The notes beneath the pieces were generated by a model that saw only the letters and a list, made by a program, of their open reading frames with translations, was not told where the DNA came from and searched no databases. Of a stretch of 40,405 nt of DNA, positions 40,337 to 40,405 are shown piece after piece. The first letter of the stretch is position 1, and each line of letters opens with the position of its first letter. Source of the DNA: Kiritimatiellota bacterium (GTDB lineage: Bacteria > Verrucomicrobiota > Kiritimatiellia > Kiritimatiellales > Tichowtungiaceae); the NCBI GenBank assembly GCA_014381785.1, contig JACNKZ010000024.1, positions 1 to 40,405 of the forward strand, given 5' to 3'. Position numbers and translations under genes: made by a program.

Positions 40337-40405
40337 ATGATTCCTGCTCCGAGACCGAGGGTCTCGGCTACAACCTTCCCAACCCCATTGATTTAAAAAT
40401 GATTT

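Larger units (their letters stand above)
40004..40405. other. 402-bp region at the window end without a gene
   Basis: Contains a palindrome pair (40080-40125), the second copy of a 31-base repeat (40306-40336) and a hairpin CCGAGACC/GGTCTCGG with a 3-base loop (40349-40367). A run of T at about 40284-40292 has no hairpin before it. I see no open frame with a ribosome site. Confidence 0.6.

Overview
The window is ordinary-looking bacterial chromosome, moderately GC-rich and densely coded on both strands, and I see no phage or plasmid genes and no tRNA, rRNA or CRISPR array. The best guess for the organism is an anaerobic, Gram-negative member of the PVC group, most likely Kiritimatiellota (former Verrucomicrobia subdivision 5). 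Supporting signs are an exosortase/EpsI pair, a secretin, a lipoprotein-anchored exporter, a very large secreted GEVED-repeat protein, class III (oxygen-sensitive) ribonucleotide reductase as the only RNR present, and a vertebrate-type N-acetylglutamate synthase. The taxonomic call is inference from gene content only.

Layout. 1-1496: end of an exosortase gene and its partner epsI. 1493-5125: leuA behind a complete transcription attenuator with a 24-residue leucine-rich leader peptide, then aroE and a prepilin peptidase. 5218-8535 (minus): one 1105-residue polypeptide joining both halves of a 2-oxoacid dehydrogenase E1, a lipoyl domain and a ketoacyl-ACP synthase III. 8688-12560 (minus): secreted GEVED-repeat protein. 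12561-12962: an array of six helically phased 15-bp palindromes in front of a YgiQ-type radical SAM gene. 14737-19228 (minus): two tandemly duplicated hybrid histidine kinases. 19578-26766: galE, then an apparent operon of secretin, MacA-like lipoprotein, ABC ATPase, MacB-like permease, cinA-type gene and thpR. 26872-28614: double winged-helix regulator and N-acetylglutamate synthase. 28616-32952 (minus): nrdD, a glutaredoxin-like gene, nrdG and a small Cys protein, behind a promoter with a NrdR-box-like site. 33265-38609: nucleoside and base salvage (pyrimidine-nucleoside phosphorylase, guanine deaminase, purine nucleoside phosphorylase, cytidine deaminase) with two uncharacterised membrane proteins and a carbonic anhydrase. 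38647-40003 (minus): dapB and a SHOCT/DUF4870-type membrane protein.

The strongest unexplained signal is a dispersed palindrome, TTCCAANNNTTGGAA. I count 10 perfect copies and 9 with one mismatch, against about 0.0024 perfect copies expected by chance in 40 kb at equal base frequencies. It lies both between genes and inside coding sequences (aroE, thpR, the NAGS gene, the phosphorylase, guaD, the PNP gene), where it is read in different frames. Neighbouring copies are 31, 32, 42 or 74 bp apart, close to whole numbers of DNA turns, which suggests a protein that binds cooperatively on one face of the helix. Several other short repeat families are also present, two of them inserted in frame in coding sequence.

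The second strong candidate is the E1-lipoyl-KAS III fusion. Its domain order suggests that an acyl group made by oxidative decarboxylation of a 2-oxoacid could pass on a tethered lipoyl arm straight to the enzyme that starts fatty-acid chains, without an E2 acyltransferase or free acyl-CoA.
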